A stretch of DNA of 64,000 bases, taken from Sphingomonas sp. IC-56. Lineage in GTDB: Bacteria; Pseudomonadota; Alphaproteobacteria; Sphingomonadales; Sphingomonadaceae. Location: contig NZ_JAJNDV010000007.1 of assembly GCF_021043375.1 (NCBI RefSeq), positions 1-64,000 of the forward strand. The letters are read 5' to 3'. Below are positions 53,804 through 62,024 of this stretch, in pieces (the stretch's first letter is position 1; every line of letters starts with the position of its first letter). The position numbers and the translations under genes were made by a program. The notes under the pieces are model-generated. The model saw only the letters and a list, made by a program, of their open reading frames with translations. It searched no databases and was not told the DNA's origin.

Positions 53804-54271
53804 CTAAGTTCCCTCGTTGCGCCGCCTCAATTCGTCCCTGATCTCGCGCAACAGCTTCACGTCCTCCGCCTCGGGCACCGGCGCCGCCTCGCCCGTCTTC
53901 TTCTCATGCTCCACCACGCGGATCGCCCGGTTCACGCCGCGCACCAGCAGGAACACCATGAACGCCAGGATCAGGAAGTTTATCACCACCGTGATGAACT
54001 GCCCGAAGCCGAACAGCGGCACACCCGCCGCCTTCAGCGCCGCATAATTGTCGGGTGACCCCGCATAGCTTGCCGGAATCGCCCCCAGCCGAATGAAATA
54101 GCTGGAGAAATCGAACCCGCCGAACAGCCATCCGACCACCGGCATGATTAGGTCGTCGGTCAGCGACTTGGTGATCGTGCCGAACGCCGCGCCGATGATC
54201 ACGCCTACCGCCAGCTCCAGCACGTTGCCGCGCGCGATGAAGGTCCGGAACTCCTTCCACATGCCGTCCAT
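53804..54271 (-). CDS. mscL: Large-conductance mechanosensitive channel MscL
   Basis: A 155-aa channel protein that opens under membrane tension to release solutes on osmotic downshock. The N-terminal amphipathic helix (WKEFRTFIARGN) leads into TM1 (VLELAVGVIIGAAFGTITKSL), a periplasmic loop with FDFSSYF, and TM2 (FITVVINFLILAFMVFLLV). The C-terminal cytosolic helix is charged. The size is slightly longer than E. coli MscL (136 aa), mostly in the tail. It is divergent from lemA with a 123-base gap, and the pair may share regulatory sequence. Confidence 0.96.
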   Translation of the reverse strand: MDGMWKEFRTFIARGNVLELAVGVIIGAAFGTITKSLTDDLIMPVVGWLFGGFDFSSYFIRLGAIPASYAGSPDNYAALKAAGVPLFGFGQFITVVINFLILAFMVFLLVRGVNRAIRVVEHEKKTGEAAPVPEAEDVKLLREIRDELRRRNEGT

Positions 54272-54394
54272 TCTCCGTCCGATATATGCGGTTCGTTACA
54301 TGTCCGATTTCGCTTTCGGGCTCCAGTGTTCTTGCCGTATAAGACACCGTGCCCCCATATCAGGGGCTCAACTGGGTTTGGAGGATCATTCCCG

Positions 54395-54976
54395 ATGAAG
54401 TTTCGTGCTGCGACCGCACTCGTCCCCGCCGTCCTGCTGGCGGGCTGCGGCCTCAACAGCGTTCCCACCGCCGAGGAAGAAGCCAAGGCGAAGTGGGCCG
54501 ACGTCCAGACCAACTATCAGCGCCGCGCCGACCTGATCCCCAATCTGGTCGCGACCGTGAAGGGCGCCGCAGGCTCGGAGGGCAAGATCCTCGCCGACGT
54601 CACCAACGCCCGCGCCCGCGCGACGCAGATTCAGGTGACCGGCGACGACTTGACCGATTCGGCCAAGATGTCGGCGTTCAACCAGGCGCAGAACGGCCTG
54701 ACCCTGTCGCTCCAGCGCATGCAGGAAGCCTATCCCCAGCTTCAGAGCCAGGGTAACTTCACCACGCTGATGTCGCAGCTGGAAGGTACCGAGAACCGCA
54801 TCGCGATCTCGATCCGCGACTATAACGCCGCGGTGCAGGCCTATAACACGCGCATCCGTACCTTCCCCGACGCGGTCGGCGCCAAGATCTTCTACGGTGC
54901 CAAGCCGATGACGCCGTTCCAGGCACAGGCCGGTGCGGACAAGGCGCCCACTGTCGATTTCGGGAACACCAACTGA
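54395..54976 (+). CDS. lemA: LemA family protein
   Basis: A 193-aa membrane-associated protein. A lipobox-like LLAGC near residue 17 suggests a lipoprotein. The LemA domain covers most of the rest, with a coiled-coil-like opening (WADVQTNYQRRADLIPNLVATVKG) that is diagnostic. The C-terminus includes FYGAKPMTPFQAQAGADKAP. Function is unknown. It is the first of a run lemA-TPM-TPM that is widely conserved, and GGAGGA stands 9 bases before the ATG. Confidence 0.94.
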   Translation: MKFRAATALVPAVLLAGCGLNSVPTAEEEAKAKWADVQTNYQRRADLIPNLVATVKGAAGSEGKILADVTNARARATQIQVTGDDLTDSAKMSAFNQAQNGLTLSLQRMQEAYPQLQSQGNFTTLMSQLEGTENRIAISIRDYNAAVQAYNTRIRTFPDAVGAKIFYGAKPMTPFQAQAGADKAPTVDFGNTN

Positions 54977-55001
54977 TCCTTTTCGGATCAAGGGAAACAG
55001 T

Positions 55002-55841
55002 GTGACCATCCAACGCGCGCTCGCGTTCGTCCTCAGCCTGCTCCTGCTGCCGCTTGCGGCGCAGGCGCAGAGCTTCCCCAAGCTCACCGGCCGCGTGGTC
55101 GACGCCGCAAACCTGCTCTCGCCCGAGCAGGAGGCGCAGATCACGCAGCTGTCCAGCGAAGTGGAGCAGGCCTCCTCGCGCCAGTTCGTCGTCGCGACGA
55201 TCCCGGATCTCGGCGGCTATGACATCGCCGATTATGGCTACCGGCTTCTCCGCGACTGGGGCATCGGCCAATCGGAGGCGAATAACGGGATCATTCTCAT
55301 TGTCGCGCCGGCCGATCGTAAGGTTCGCATCGAAGTCGGATATGGCCTCGAGCCGATCATGACCGATGCCCTATCGAACGCAATCATCACTGAACAAATC
55401 ATTCCGCGCTTCAAGGCGGGCGATATGGGCGGCGGCATCGTCGCAGGTGCGCAGGCGATCGGCGAGCAGATGCGGCTGCCGTTGGAAGCGGCAGAACAGC
55501 GCGCCCAGCAACAAGCGCAGAAGCAGGCCAAGGCAGCGCCGCGCCAGACGCGGAGCAACGGCGGGGGTATCCCCTGGGGCTTGGTCTTCTGGGGCGTGAT
55601 CCTTGTCTTTGTCATCCTGCCGATGCTCTTCGGCGGCCGGCGCGGGCGTAAGGGTTCGCGGCGTTACCGCGGTCGCGGTGACGGCGGCGCCCTGCCGATC
55701 ATCCTGTGGAGCATCGCCAGCGAAATGAGCCGCGGCGGTGGTTCCGGCTGGGGTGGTGGCGGCGGCGATTGGGGCGGCGGCGGCGGCTTCTCCGGCGGTG
55801 GTGGATCGGGCGGCGGCGGCGGCGCCTCGGGGAGTTGGTGA
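55002..55841 (+). CDS. TPM domain-containing exported protein
   Basis: A 279-aa protein. The signal peptide ends at PLAAQAQ. The TPM domain (residues about 30-150, formerly DUF477) contains GRVVDAANLLSPEQEAQI and DWGIGQSEANNGIIL. One membrane helix near residues 190-210 (WGLVFWGVILVFVILPMLF) follows, and a glycine-rich tail ends the protein (GGSGWGGGGG). The GTG at 55002 starts the frame; AGGGAAAC precedes. TPM proteins in plants aid photosystem repair; the bacterial role with LemA is unresolved. Confidence 0.9.
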   Translation: MTIQRALAFVLSLLLLPLAAQAQSFPKLTGRVVDAANLLSPEQEAQITQLSSEVEQASSRQFVVATIPDLGGYDIADYGYRLLRDWGIGQSEANNGIILIVAPADRKVRIEVGYGLEPIMTDALSNAIITEQIIPRFKAGDMGGGIVAGAQAIGEQMRLPLEAAEQRAQQQAQKQAKAAPRQTRSNGGGIPWGLVFWGVILVFVILPMLFGGRRGRKGSRRYRGRGDGGALPIILWSIASEMSRGGGSGWGGGGGDWGGGGGFSGGGGSGGGGGASGSW

Positions 55842-55843
55842 CG

Positions 55844-56512
55844 ATGCGGCTCAGCCAAGCGGATCATGAACGCGTCACCGGTGCGGTGACGCAGGCCGAG
55901 CTTTCCACCGACGGTGAGATCGTCACGGTCGTGGCCGGCCGATCGGACCCCTATCACGACGTCGCGCTGCACTGGACGGTGCTGGCGATGCTGCTCGTGC
56001 TGGCGCTGCTTGCCTGGGTACCCACGCCGGTGGAATGGCTTCACGCCCGATTCGTCGACGCCTGGTCGGACACCCCGCCGCGCTGGTATCTGACGTTTGC
56101 GCTGCTGCTAATGGCCCTGACCTTCCTGGTCGCGCGCGTGCTGCTCGCAATCGATGCGCTGCGCATGCTGCTCACGCCGGGCGCCACCAAGGCGCGCCGC
56201 GTCCATCGCGCAGCAATGAAGCTGTTCCGCACCGCCACCGAGAAGCGCACCAAGGCCTCCACCGGCGTGCTCCTCTATCTGAGCCTCGCTGAACACCGTG
56301 CGGAGATCATCGCGGACGAGGCGATCCACAGCCGCGTCGCCCCCGATGTCTGGGGCGCCGCCATGGCCGCGCTGATCGCCGACGTGAAGGATGGTCGCCC
56401 GGGCGACGGCATGGCCGCCGCCGTGACTCAGATCGGCGCTATCCTCGCGGAGCATTTCCCGCGGAGCGAAGGCGACACCAACGAATTGCCCGACCGGTTG
56501 ATCGAACTATGA
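55844..56512 (+). CDS. TPM domain-containing membrane protein
   Basis: A 222-aa membrane protein. The N-terminal portion (RLSQADHERVTGAVTQAELST) is followed by two membrane helices (about residues 42-62 and 85-107). The C-terminal soluble domain contains STGVLLYLSLAEHRAEIIADEAI, a TPM-type motif. It is the second TPM gene after lemA and begins 2 bases past the previous stop. A GTG at 55838 could be an alternative start. Like its neighbour, its function is unknown. Confidence 0.85.
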   Translation: MRLSQADHERVTGAVTQAELSTDGEIVTVVAGRSDPYHDVALHWTVLAMLLVLALLAWVPTPVEWLHARFVDAWSDTPPRWYLTFALLLMALTFLVARVLLAIDALRMLLTPGATKARRVHRAAMKLFRTATEKRTKASTGVLLYLSLAEHRAEIIADEAIHSRVAPDVWGAAMAALIADVKDGRPGDGMAAAVTQIGAILAEHFPRSEGDTNELPDRLIEL

Positions 56513-57033
56513 GCAGCGACCCCATCGAGATCGCCTGGGAAGGCAAGTGGATCCAGGCCAAGCGCCAGGGCACCTGGGAGTTCGTCTCCCGCGCGCGGGG
56601 CATCAAGGCGACAGTGATCGTCGCCATCGATGACGACGATCATGTCCTGCTGGTCGACCAATACCGTGTCCCGCTTGGCAAGCGCTGCCTCGAACTCCCC
56701 GCCGGCCTCATTGGCGACGAGCACGACACCGACACGGTGGAAAGCGCCGCCCGGCGCGAGCTGGAGGAAGAAACCGGCTATACCTGTGCGGAGGTAGTCG
56801 ACCTCGGCGAATTCTACGCCTCACCCGGCATGGTCAGCGAAAGCTTCTACCTGGTCCGGGCGACCGGCCTGTCGAAGATCGGCGAAGGCGGCGGCGTGGC
56901 GGAAGAGGACATCAACGTCCACCGCGTGCCCATGGCCGACATCCCCGCCTTCGTCGCACAGAAGCGTGCCGAGGGCTTCGCCGTCGACGTGAAGATGCTG
57001 CTCCTGCTCGCCAGCGACCTGCTCAAGCCATAA
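56509..57033 (+). CDS. NUDIX hydrolase, ADP-ribose pyrophosphatase-like
   Basis: A 174-aa hydrolase. The Nudix box is GDEHDTDTVESAARRELEEETGY. The usual first Glu of the box (Gx5E) is Asp here, while REUxEExGU is intact. ADP-ribose pyrophosphatases look similar (KATVIVAIDDDDHVLLVDQYR before it). It cleaves nucleoside diphosphate derivatives, and the substrate is not assured. Its ATG overlaps the TPM gene stop by 4 bp. A family A half repeat starts at the base after its stop. Confidence 0.9.
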   Translation: MSSDPIEIAWEGKWIQAKRQGTWEFVSRARGIKATVIVAIDDDDHVLLVDQYRVPLGKRCLELPAGLIGDEHDTDTVESAARRELEEETGYTCAEVVDLGEFYASPGMVSESFYLVRATGLSKIGEGGGVAEEDINVHRVPMADIPAFVAQKRAEGFAVDVKMLLLLASDLLKP

Positions 57034-57087
57034 GATCCTCTCCGGAACGGGGAGGGGGACCGCTCGCGAAGCGAGTGGTGGAGGGGG
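57034..57087. repeat. Family A half repeat
   Basis: GATCCTCTCCGGAACGGGGA then GGGGGACCGCTCGCGAAGCGAGTGGTGGAGGGGG. It starts on the first base after the NUDIX stop codon. The rest of the gap to 57168 shows nothing I can identify. Confidence 0.75.
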
Positions 57088-57168
57088 CTGCCCACCAGCC
57101 TGGAGCGCAGAGACTAGCCCGGCGTCACCCTCACGCGCGCCGCCGCATTCGTGCGACGAGGGCCCTAC

Positions 57169-57450
57169 TTACCGGAAATTATCCGCATACGCCTGAAGCT
57201 TCAGCTTCCGCTCAGGCGCGGGCACCACATGATACGCATAGCCCTCACGCTCGGCATAGGCGATCGCCGCCTCGGCCGTCGGAAAGGTGATCCGCACCTG
57301 GTTCGACACGTCGCCGCCGCCGTTCCAGCCCGTCAGCGGATCAGCTTCCTGCGCCTTTGCCGGCTCGAGTTCGAGCATCCAGACGTCCAGACGCGAGCGC
57401 CCCGACTGCATCGAGTTCTTGGGACGCTGAAAGATACGAGCGGTCTTCAC
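57169..57450 (-). CDS. NADH dehydrogenase accessory subunit (NDUFS4-like, ETC complex I subunit)
   Basis: A 93-aa homologue of the mitochondrial Complex I subunit NDUFS4, found in Alphaproteobacteria. It starts with KTARIFQRPKNSMQSGR and contains LTGWNGGGDVSNQVRITFPT, the family core, then a second part (AIAYAEREGYAYHVVP). It is thought to stabilise Complex I assembly on the membrane. The gene stands alone; no nuo genes are in the window. A GTTTTTCG leader precedes it on the minus strand, and hrpB ends 27 bases from its start. Confidence 0.93.
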   Translation of the reverse strand: MKTARIFQRPKNSMQSGRSRLDVWMLELEPAKAQEADPLTGWNGGGDVSNQVRITFPTAEAAIAYAEREGYAYHVVPAPERKLKLQAYADNFR

Positions 57451-57477
57451 GAAAAACCTCCAATGGTCACGCCCGCT

Positions 57478-59934
57478 CTAACGCGCGGCGGCGCGTCTTG
57501 CATCCGCATTTTTCGTGCGCAGCGTCGCCGACGCATTGGCGGGGTCATCGGGCCAGGGATGCCGGGGATAGCGCCCGCGCATCTCCTTGGCGACCGCCGC
57601 CCAGCTGCCCGCCCAAAATCCGGGCAGATCGCGCGTCGTCTGGATCGGTCGTCCGGCCGGCGAGGTGAGGCTCAGCACCAGCGGCACGCCGTTGCCGATC
57701 GTCGGATGCTCGGACAGCCCGAACAGCGACTGCACCCGCAACTCCACCCGCGGACCGCCTTCCGCGGCATAGTCGATGGCATGGCTCGATCCGGCAGGCG
57801 TCTCCAGCCGCGCCGGCGCCAGCTTGTCGAGCGTGCGCTGCCCCTCCCATCCCAGCAGGTTCTGCAACGCCTGGGTCAGCCCCTCCGCCGCCACCGCATC
57901 CAGCCGCCGCTTGCCCACGAGCAGCGGCGGCAACCAGTCGTCCAGGCCGTCGATCAGCGCTTCGTCCGACAGCGCGGCATAGCCGCCATACGCCGCCCGC
58001 GTCCGCAGCGCCTGCGCCGTCTCCGACCAGGGCAGCAGCCCCAGCCCATGCGTCCGCACCCCCTCCAGCAACGCGGCCTCGATCTCGCCAGGATCGGCCG
58101 CCGAGTCCGGCCCACTCGACAGTCGGATCGCGCCAAGCCGGCGCTCGCGCACCGCTTCGGTGCGGCAAGTGGCGGGATCGAACCGCACGCGTCGCCGCGT
58201 CTCGATCCGTCCGCCGAACAGCGCCTCAACATCGGCAAAGTCGATCTTCACCGCCGACAGGATACGCGCACCCGCTGCCATCCCCTGCGTCTCCGCCACC
58301 GCCAGCCACTCGGCCCGCGCGAGTGATGAGGTCGGATCGAGCTTGAAACCGCGCCCGCCGACCGATGCCCAGGTCTCCCCCGACCCATCCCGCCGCTTCG
58401 CCACGCGATCCGGGAAAGCCAGCGCGATACAAATGCCAACCGCTTCTCCCCTCCCTCCCAGGGAGGCGCCGGGGGCCAACTTGGACCACCGCTCCGCCAG
58501 CCGCCGGCCATTCTCCGCCCGCTGCCCGCGCTCCCCCCGCCACCGCCGCAACCGCAGTTCCAGATCGGCGTCGTTCCCGCCCAGCCCACGCTCGCCGAGC
58601 AGCACCGCAACCTCCGCCGCGGTCCGCGCCAGCCCCATTTCGCCCGCGCGCACCAGCATATGCCCCAGCCGGGGCGGCAGCGGCAGCCTGGCGATCGCCT
58701 TGCCATGCTCGGTCGGTCGCCCGGCGTCATCCAGCGCCTCCAGCACGCCCAGCCGCCCCCGCGCCTCCGCCACCGCAGCCTCGGGCGGCGGGTCCAGCCA
58801 GGCGAGCTGGCGCGGGTCGCTGACGCCCCACAGCGCGCAGTCGAGCGTCAGCGCCGACAGATCGGCTTCCAAAATCTCCGGCGGATCGAAGCGCGGCAGC
58901 CCCGCCGTCGCCGCTTCCTCCCACAACCGATAGGCCACCCCGGGACCCTGCCGCGCCGCACGCCCGGCGCGCTGCGTCACCGACGCCTGGCTCGTCCGCT
59001 CGGTCACCAGCCGCGTCATGCCCGCTGCCCGGTCATAGCGCGGCCGCCGTGCCAGCCCCGAATCGATCACCACCCGAATGCCGTCCAGCGTCAGCGACGT
59101 CTCCGCGATCGAGGTCGCCAGCACCACCTTGCGCCGACCCTCAGGATCCGGCGCGATCGCCGCTCGCTGCGCCCCCGGGTCCAGGCTCCCGTGCAGCCGG
59201 TGCAGTGCCGCCCCCTCGGGCAGCGCCAGCCGGTCGGCGGTCCGCTCGATCTCGGCCACCCCCGGCAGGAACGCCAGCACGCCGCCGCTTTCCTCGCGCA
59301 GCGCAGTCCGGATGGCCCCGGCCACCGAATCCTCGATCCGTGCCTCCGCCGCGCGCCCCACATGCTTGAGCGTCAGTGGGTAGGAGCGCCCCTCGCTCTC
59401 CACCACCGGCGCCCCGCCCATCAGCCCGGAAAAGCGCGTGCCGTCCAGCGTCGCTGACATCGCCACCAGCCGCAGGTCGGGCCGCAGCCCAGCCTGCGCA
59501 TCCAGCGCCAGCGCCAGTCCGAAGTCGCTGTCCAGGCTGCGCTCATGCACTTCGTCGAACAGCACCGCCGACACGCCCGCCAGCTCGGGATCGGACTGGA
59601 TGCGGTTCACGAAGATACCCTCGGTCACCACCGTCACCCGCGTCGCCGCCGATCGCTTGGCGTCCATCCGCGTGGCATAGCCAAAGGTGCGGCCGACCGG
59701 CTCACCCGCCAAAGCCGCCATCCGCTCGCCCGCCGCGCGCGCCGCCAGCCGCCGGGGCGACAGCAACAGCACTTCGCCGCTGCACCACGCCTCACCCAGC
59801 AGCGCCGGCGCCACCGCGGTCGTCTTGCCCGCGCCCGGCGGCGCCACCAGCACGGCGTTCGACGCTCCGCGCAGCACGTCGAGCAAAGCCGGCAACACGG
59901 CATGGATCGGCAGAGTCTCACGCATCACGCGCAA
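57478..59934 (-). CDS. hrpB: ATP-dependent helicase HrpB
   Basis: An 818-aa DEAH/RHA-type helicase. Walker A is APPGAGKTTAVAPAL near residue 32, the DEVH box is LFDEVHERSLDSD, and motif III is MSATLDG. Motif VI is TQRAGRAARQGPGVAYRL. The C-terminal HrpB domain is about residues 480-818. It is a full-length member of a family whose substrates in Proteobacteria are unsettled. The start may be 59934 or an ATG at 59925. Antisense long frames across it are codon-bias shadows. Confidence 0.95.
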   Translation of the reverse strand: MRVMRETLPIHAVLPALLDVLRGASNAVLVAPPGAGKTTAVAPALLGEAWCSGEVLLLSPRRLAARAAGERMAALAGEPVGRTFGYATRMDAKRSAATRVTVVTEGIFVNRIQSDPELAGVSAVLFDEVHERSLDSDFGLALALDAQAGLRPDLRLVAMSATLDGTRFSGLMGGAPVVESEGRSYPLTLKHVGRAAEARIEDSVAGAIRTALREESGGVLAFLPGVAEIERTADRLALPEGAALHRLHGSLDPGAQRAAIAPDPEGRRKVVLATSIAETSLTLDGIRVVIDSGLARRPRYDRAAGMTRLVTERTSQASVTQRAGRAARQGPGVAYRLWEEAATAGLPRFDPPEILEADLSALTLDCALWGVSDPRQLAWLDPPPEAAVAEARGRLGVLEALDDAGRPTEHGKAIARLPLPPRLGHMLVRAGEMGLARTAAEVAVLLGERGLGGNDADLELRLRRWRGERGQRAENGRRLAERWSKLAPGASLGGRGEAVGICIALAFPDRVAKRRDGSGETWASVGGRGFKLDPTSSLARAEWLAVAETQGMAAGARILSAVKIDFADVEALFGGRIETRRRVRFDPATCRTEAVRERRLGAIRLSSGPDSAADPGEIEAALLEGVRTHGLGLLPWSETAQALRTRAAYGGYAALSDEALIDGLDDWLPPLLVGKRRLDAVAAEGLTQALQNLLGWEGQRTLDKLAPARLETPAGSSHAIDYAAEGGPRVELRVQSLFGLSEHPTIGNGVPLVLSLTSPAGRPIQTTRDLPGFWAGSWAAVAKEMRGRYPRHPWPDDPANASATLRTKNADARRAAAR

Positions 59935-59985
59935 CCAATTGCCCGAACCCGGGTTGGGCGCAATCGAAGCATAGGAGCGAACACC

Positions 59986-60207
59986 ATGGCAGCACGGACC
60001 CTAGCACAGTTCACCATCACCACCGACGCCGAGGGCGACTACGTCCTCCACCTCGAGGACGACGATGGCGAGACGATGGAGTTCACAGCCAGCTACGAGC
60101 AGCTCGACCTGATCGTCGAGGCGATCGAGGAACAGCTCGACAACGACGAAGAGGACATGCTCGGCGTCGATGACGACGAGGACGCCGACGCCGAAGAAAA
60201 GGAATAA
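59986..60207 (+). CDS. Small acidic protein of unknown function
   Basis: A 73-aa, strongly acidic protein. The first half forms beta strands (TLAQFTITTDAEGDYVLHL) and the second half is Glu/Asp-rich (DNDEEDMLGVDDDEDADAEE). The ATG at 59986 follows AGGAGCGA at proper distance. I recognise no family. It sits between hrpB (divergent) and a repeat-filled gap. Its clean ribosome site, coding bias and lack of any overlapping gene support it as real. Confidence 0.72.
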   Translation: MAARTLAQFTITTDAEGDYVLHLEDDDGETMEFTASYEQLDLIVEAIEEQLDNDEEDMLGVDDDEDADAEEKE

Positions 60208-60241
60208 GGCGTCTCCGCGTCTAGATGCGGAACCTAAACCC

Positions 60242-60268
60242 TGTTCCCCGGCGAAGGCCGGGGCCCAG
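60242..60268. repeat. Family C half repeat
   Basis: TGTTCCCCGGCGAAGGCCGG followed by GGCCCAG, identical to the left arm of the 34420-34522 copy. It forms a 7-bp hairpin after the acidic protein stop. Confidence 0.75.
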
Positions 60269-60306
60269 GTGCCACGCAGTCGAGAAGGCGACACACCGCC
60301 CTTCTT

Positions 60307-60390
60307 CGTCATCCCGGCCTTGAGCCGGGATCCCGCTTCTTCTTCTGCCGGTTCAAGGCAGCGGGACCCCGGCTCAAGGCCGGGGTGACG
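60307..60390. repeat. Family B palindromic repeat
   Basis: The arms CGTCATCCCGGCCTTGAGCC and GGCTCAAGGCCGGGGTGACG enclose GGGATCCCGCTTCTTCTTCTG and a short centre. With the family C half copy just before, the gap 60208-60434 is made almost entirely of repeats. Confidence 0.85.
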
Positions 60391-60434
60391 AAGAACGGGA
60401 GGAGGCGCCCTGCGGTCGCTGCCCCGTCAGCGAA

Positions 60435-60629
60435 TCAAAGCCCCCGGATCATATCGAACCCGCCCGGCCAGATCGCGTCCTCGATCGAATCGCCGATGGC
60501 CGACACCACGCCCAGCACCACCAGCACGATCACCAGATCGAGCAACAGCACGCCGGCAAACGCCACATAGGGGTGGAACGGCCCAACGCGATCGAACCCG
60601 TCGCGCAGCGGCGGCCGCGCGCGTCGCAT
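60435..60629 (-). CDS. Small single-pass membrane protein
   Basis: A 64-aa protein: basic N-terminus (MRRARPPLRDGFDRVG), one strongly hydrophobic helix (about residues 22-46, VAFAGVLLLDLVIVLVVLGVV) and a short tail (WPGGFDMIRGL). I recognise no family. Its ATG shares a base with the stop of the polyprenyl synthase gene (TGATG), so it is translated by coupling with that gene. A role at the membrane near prenyl-lipid synthesis is possible but not shown. Confidence 0.7.
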   Translation of the reverse strand: MRRARPPLRDGFDRVGPFHPYVAFAGVLLLDLVIVLVVLGVVSAIGDSIEDAIWPGGFDMIRGL

Positions 60630-61642
60630 CAATAGGCTCGCGCCACCGCGAACTCGACCGCTTCGACCATCGCGTCCTTGGCCGCGCCATTGGCGAAGCC
60701 GCCCAGCGCATCGATCGCCCGCTGTCCGTAATGCCGTGCCCGCGCCAGCGTATCGTCCACCGCCCGGCTCGCCTGCACCAGCCGCACCGCCTCGGCAAAG
60801 TCCTCGTCCGCCACGCGCCGCCCGGCGATTGCTTCCTTCCAAAAGCCGCGCGCCGCCTCGTCGCCGCGCGCATAGGCCAGGATCACCGGCAGCGTCATCT
60901 TGCCTTCGCGGAAGTCGTCCCCAGCGTCCTTGCCCATCGTGGTCGCGTCGGAGACATAGTCGATCGCATCGTCCACCAGCTGGAACGCGATGCCTAGATT
61001 GCGGCCATAGGCGTCCAGCGCCGCTTCCTCGCCCTCGGGCCGTTCCGCCACGATCGCCGCGATCCGGCAGGCAGCCGCGAACAGCGCCGCGGTCTTCGCG
61101 CCGATGATGTCGAGATAGCGTTCCTCGGACAGGTCCAGCCGCCGCACCGCGGTCAGCTGGTTCACTTCGCCCTCGGCGATCACCGCGCTGGCGTTGCTCA
61201 GCACCTTCAACGCCTTCAGGCTCCCGCTCTCCACCATCAGCTCGAACGATCGGCTGAACAGGAAGTCGCCGACCAGCACGCTTGCCGGGTTGCCCCAGAT
61301 GATGTTCGCCGTCCGCCGCCCGCGCCGCAGGTCCGAACCGTCGACCACATCGTCGTGGAGCAACGTCGCGGTGTGGATGAACTCCACGGCCCCCGCCAGC
61401 CCGTGATGGCGCGTGCCGGTATAGCCCAGCAGCTGCGCGCTCGCGAGCGTCAGCATCGGCCGCATCCGCTTGCCGCCGCCGGCGATCAGGTGCCCGGCCA
61501 GTTCCGGGATCAGCGGAATGTCGGAGCGCATGCGGTCCAGAATGACCGCATTCACCATGTTCATGTCGTGCGCCACCAGGCCGAGCAGGGGTTCCAGCGA
61601 GGGCTCGGGGCGCGAGCCCAGGCGATGGATGGTGGCGCTCAT
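60629..61642 (-). CDS. ispB: Polyprenyl (octaprenyl/decaprenyl-type) diphosphate synthase
   Basis: A 337-aa trans-isoprenyl diphosphate synthase. The first Asp-rich motif is TATLLHDDVVDGSDLRRG and the second is FQLVDDAIDYVSD. The size (~330 aa) and residues before the first DDxxD fit long-chain enzymes that build the ubiquinone side chain, rather than farnesyl synthase. The exact chain length is not readable from sequence. Its product probably feeds UbiA at 31323. The start at 61642 (MSATIHRLG) was chosen for match to family length; the frame continues upstream without homology. Confidence 0.9.
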   Translation of the reverse strand: MSATIHRLGSRPEPSLEPLLGLVAHDMNMVNAVILDRMRSDIPLIPELAGHLIAGGGKRMRPMLTLASAQLLGYTGTRHHGLAGAVEFIHTATLLHDDVVDGSDLRRGRRTANIIWGNPASVLVGDFLFSRSFELMVESGSLKALKVLSNASAVIAEGEVNQLTAVRRLDLSEERYLDIIGAKTAALFAAACRIAAIVAERPEGEEAALDAYGRNLGIAFQLVDDAIDYVSDATTMGKDAGDDFREGKMTLPVILAYARGDEAARGFWKEAIAGRRVADEDFAEAVRLVQASRAVDDTLARARHYGQRAIDALGGFANGAAKDAMVEAVEFAVARAY

Positions 61643-61739
61643 GCGTGGGCCTCTGGCCTGTTGCTGCCGTAAAGGCAAGTGGATGGGGTTGCACCCCGGC
61701 GTGTGCCACGCGAAAGGGAGCGCGGGAGGGCTTTTCACT

Positions 61740-62024
61740 ATGCCGGACGCCACGCTTACCCGTTACCGCCAGAGCATCGACAATATCGATGCCGCGCTGG
61801 TCTTCATGCTCGCCGAGCGGTTCAAGGTCACCCAGGCGGTGGGCGAGTACAAGGCGCAGTCCGGCCTGCCGCCCGCCGATCCCGGCCGCGAAGAGGCGCA
61901 GATCGCCCGGCTGCGCGCGCTGGCCAAGGACGCCGATCTCGACCCCGAATTTTCCGAAAAGTTCCTGCGCTTCATCATCGACGAAGTGATCCGCCACCAT
62001 GTGCAGCTGCGGGACGGCGCGTGA
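61740..62024 (+). CDS. Chorismate mutase (AroQ type)
   Basis: A 94-aa, all-helical AroQ-class enzyme turning chorismate to prephenate. Segments are YRQSIDNIDAALVFMLAERFKVTQ, with the catalytic Arg and Lys in the ERFKVTQ and GEYKA regions, then a second helix and EVIRHHVQL near the end. The size suits a single-domain monofunctional enzyme (90-100 aa). It is divergent from the prenyl synthase and is coupled downstream to a lipoprotein gene that begins inside its stop codon. Confidence 0.9.
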   Translation: MPDATLTRYRQSIDNIDAALVFMLAERFKVTQAVGEYKAQSGLPPADPGREEAQIARLRALAKDADLDPEFSEKFLRFIIDEVIRHHVQLRDGA

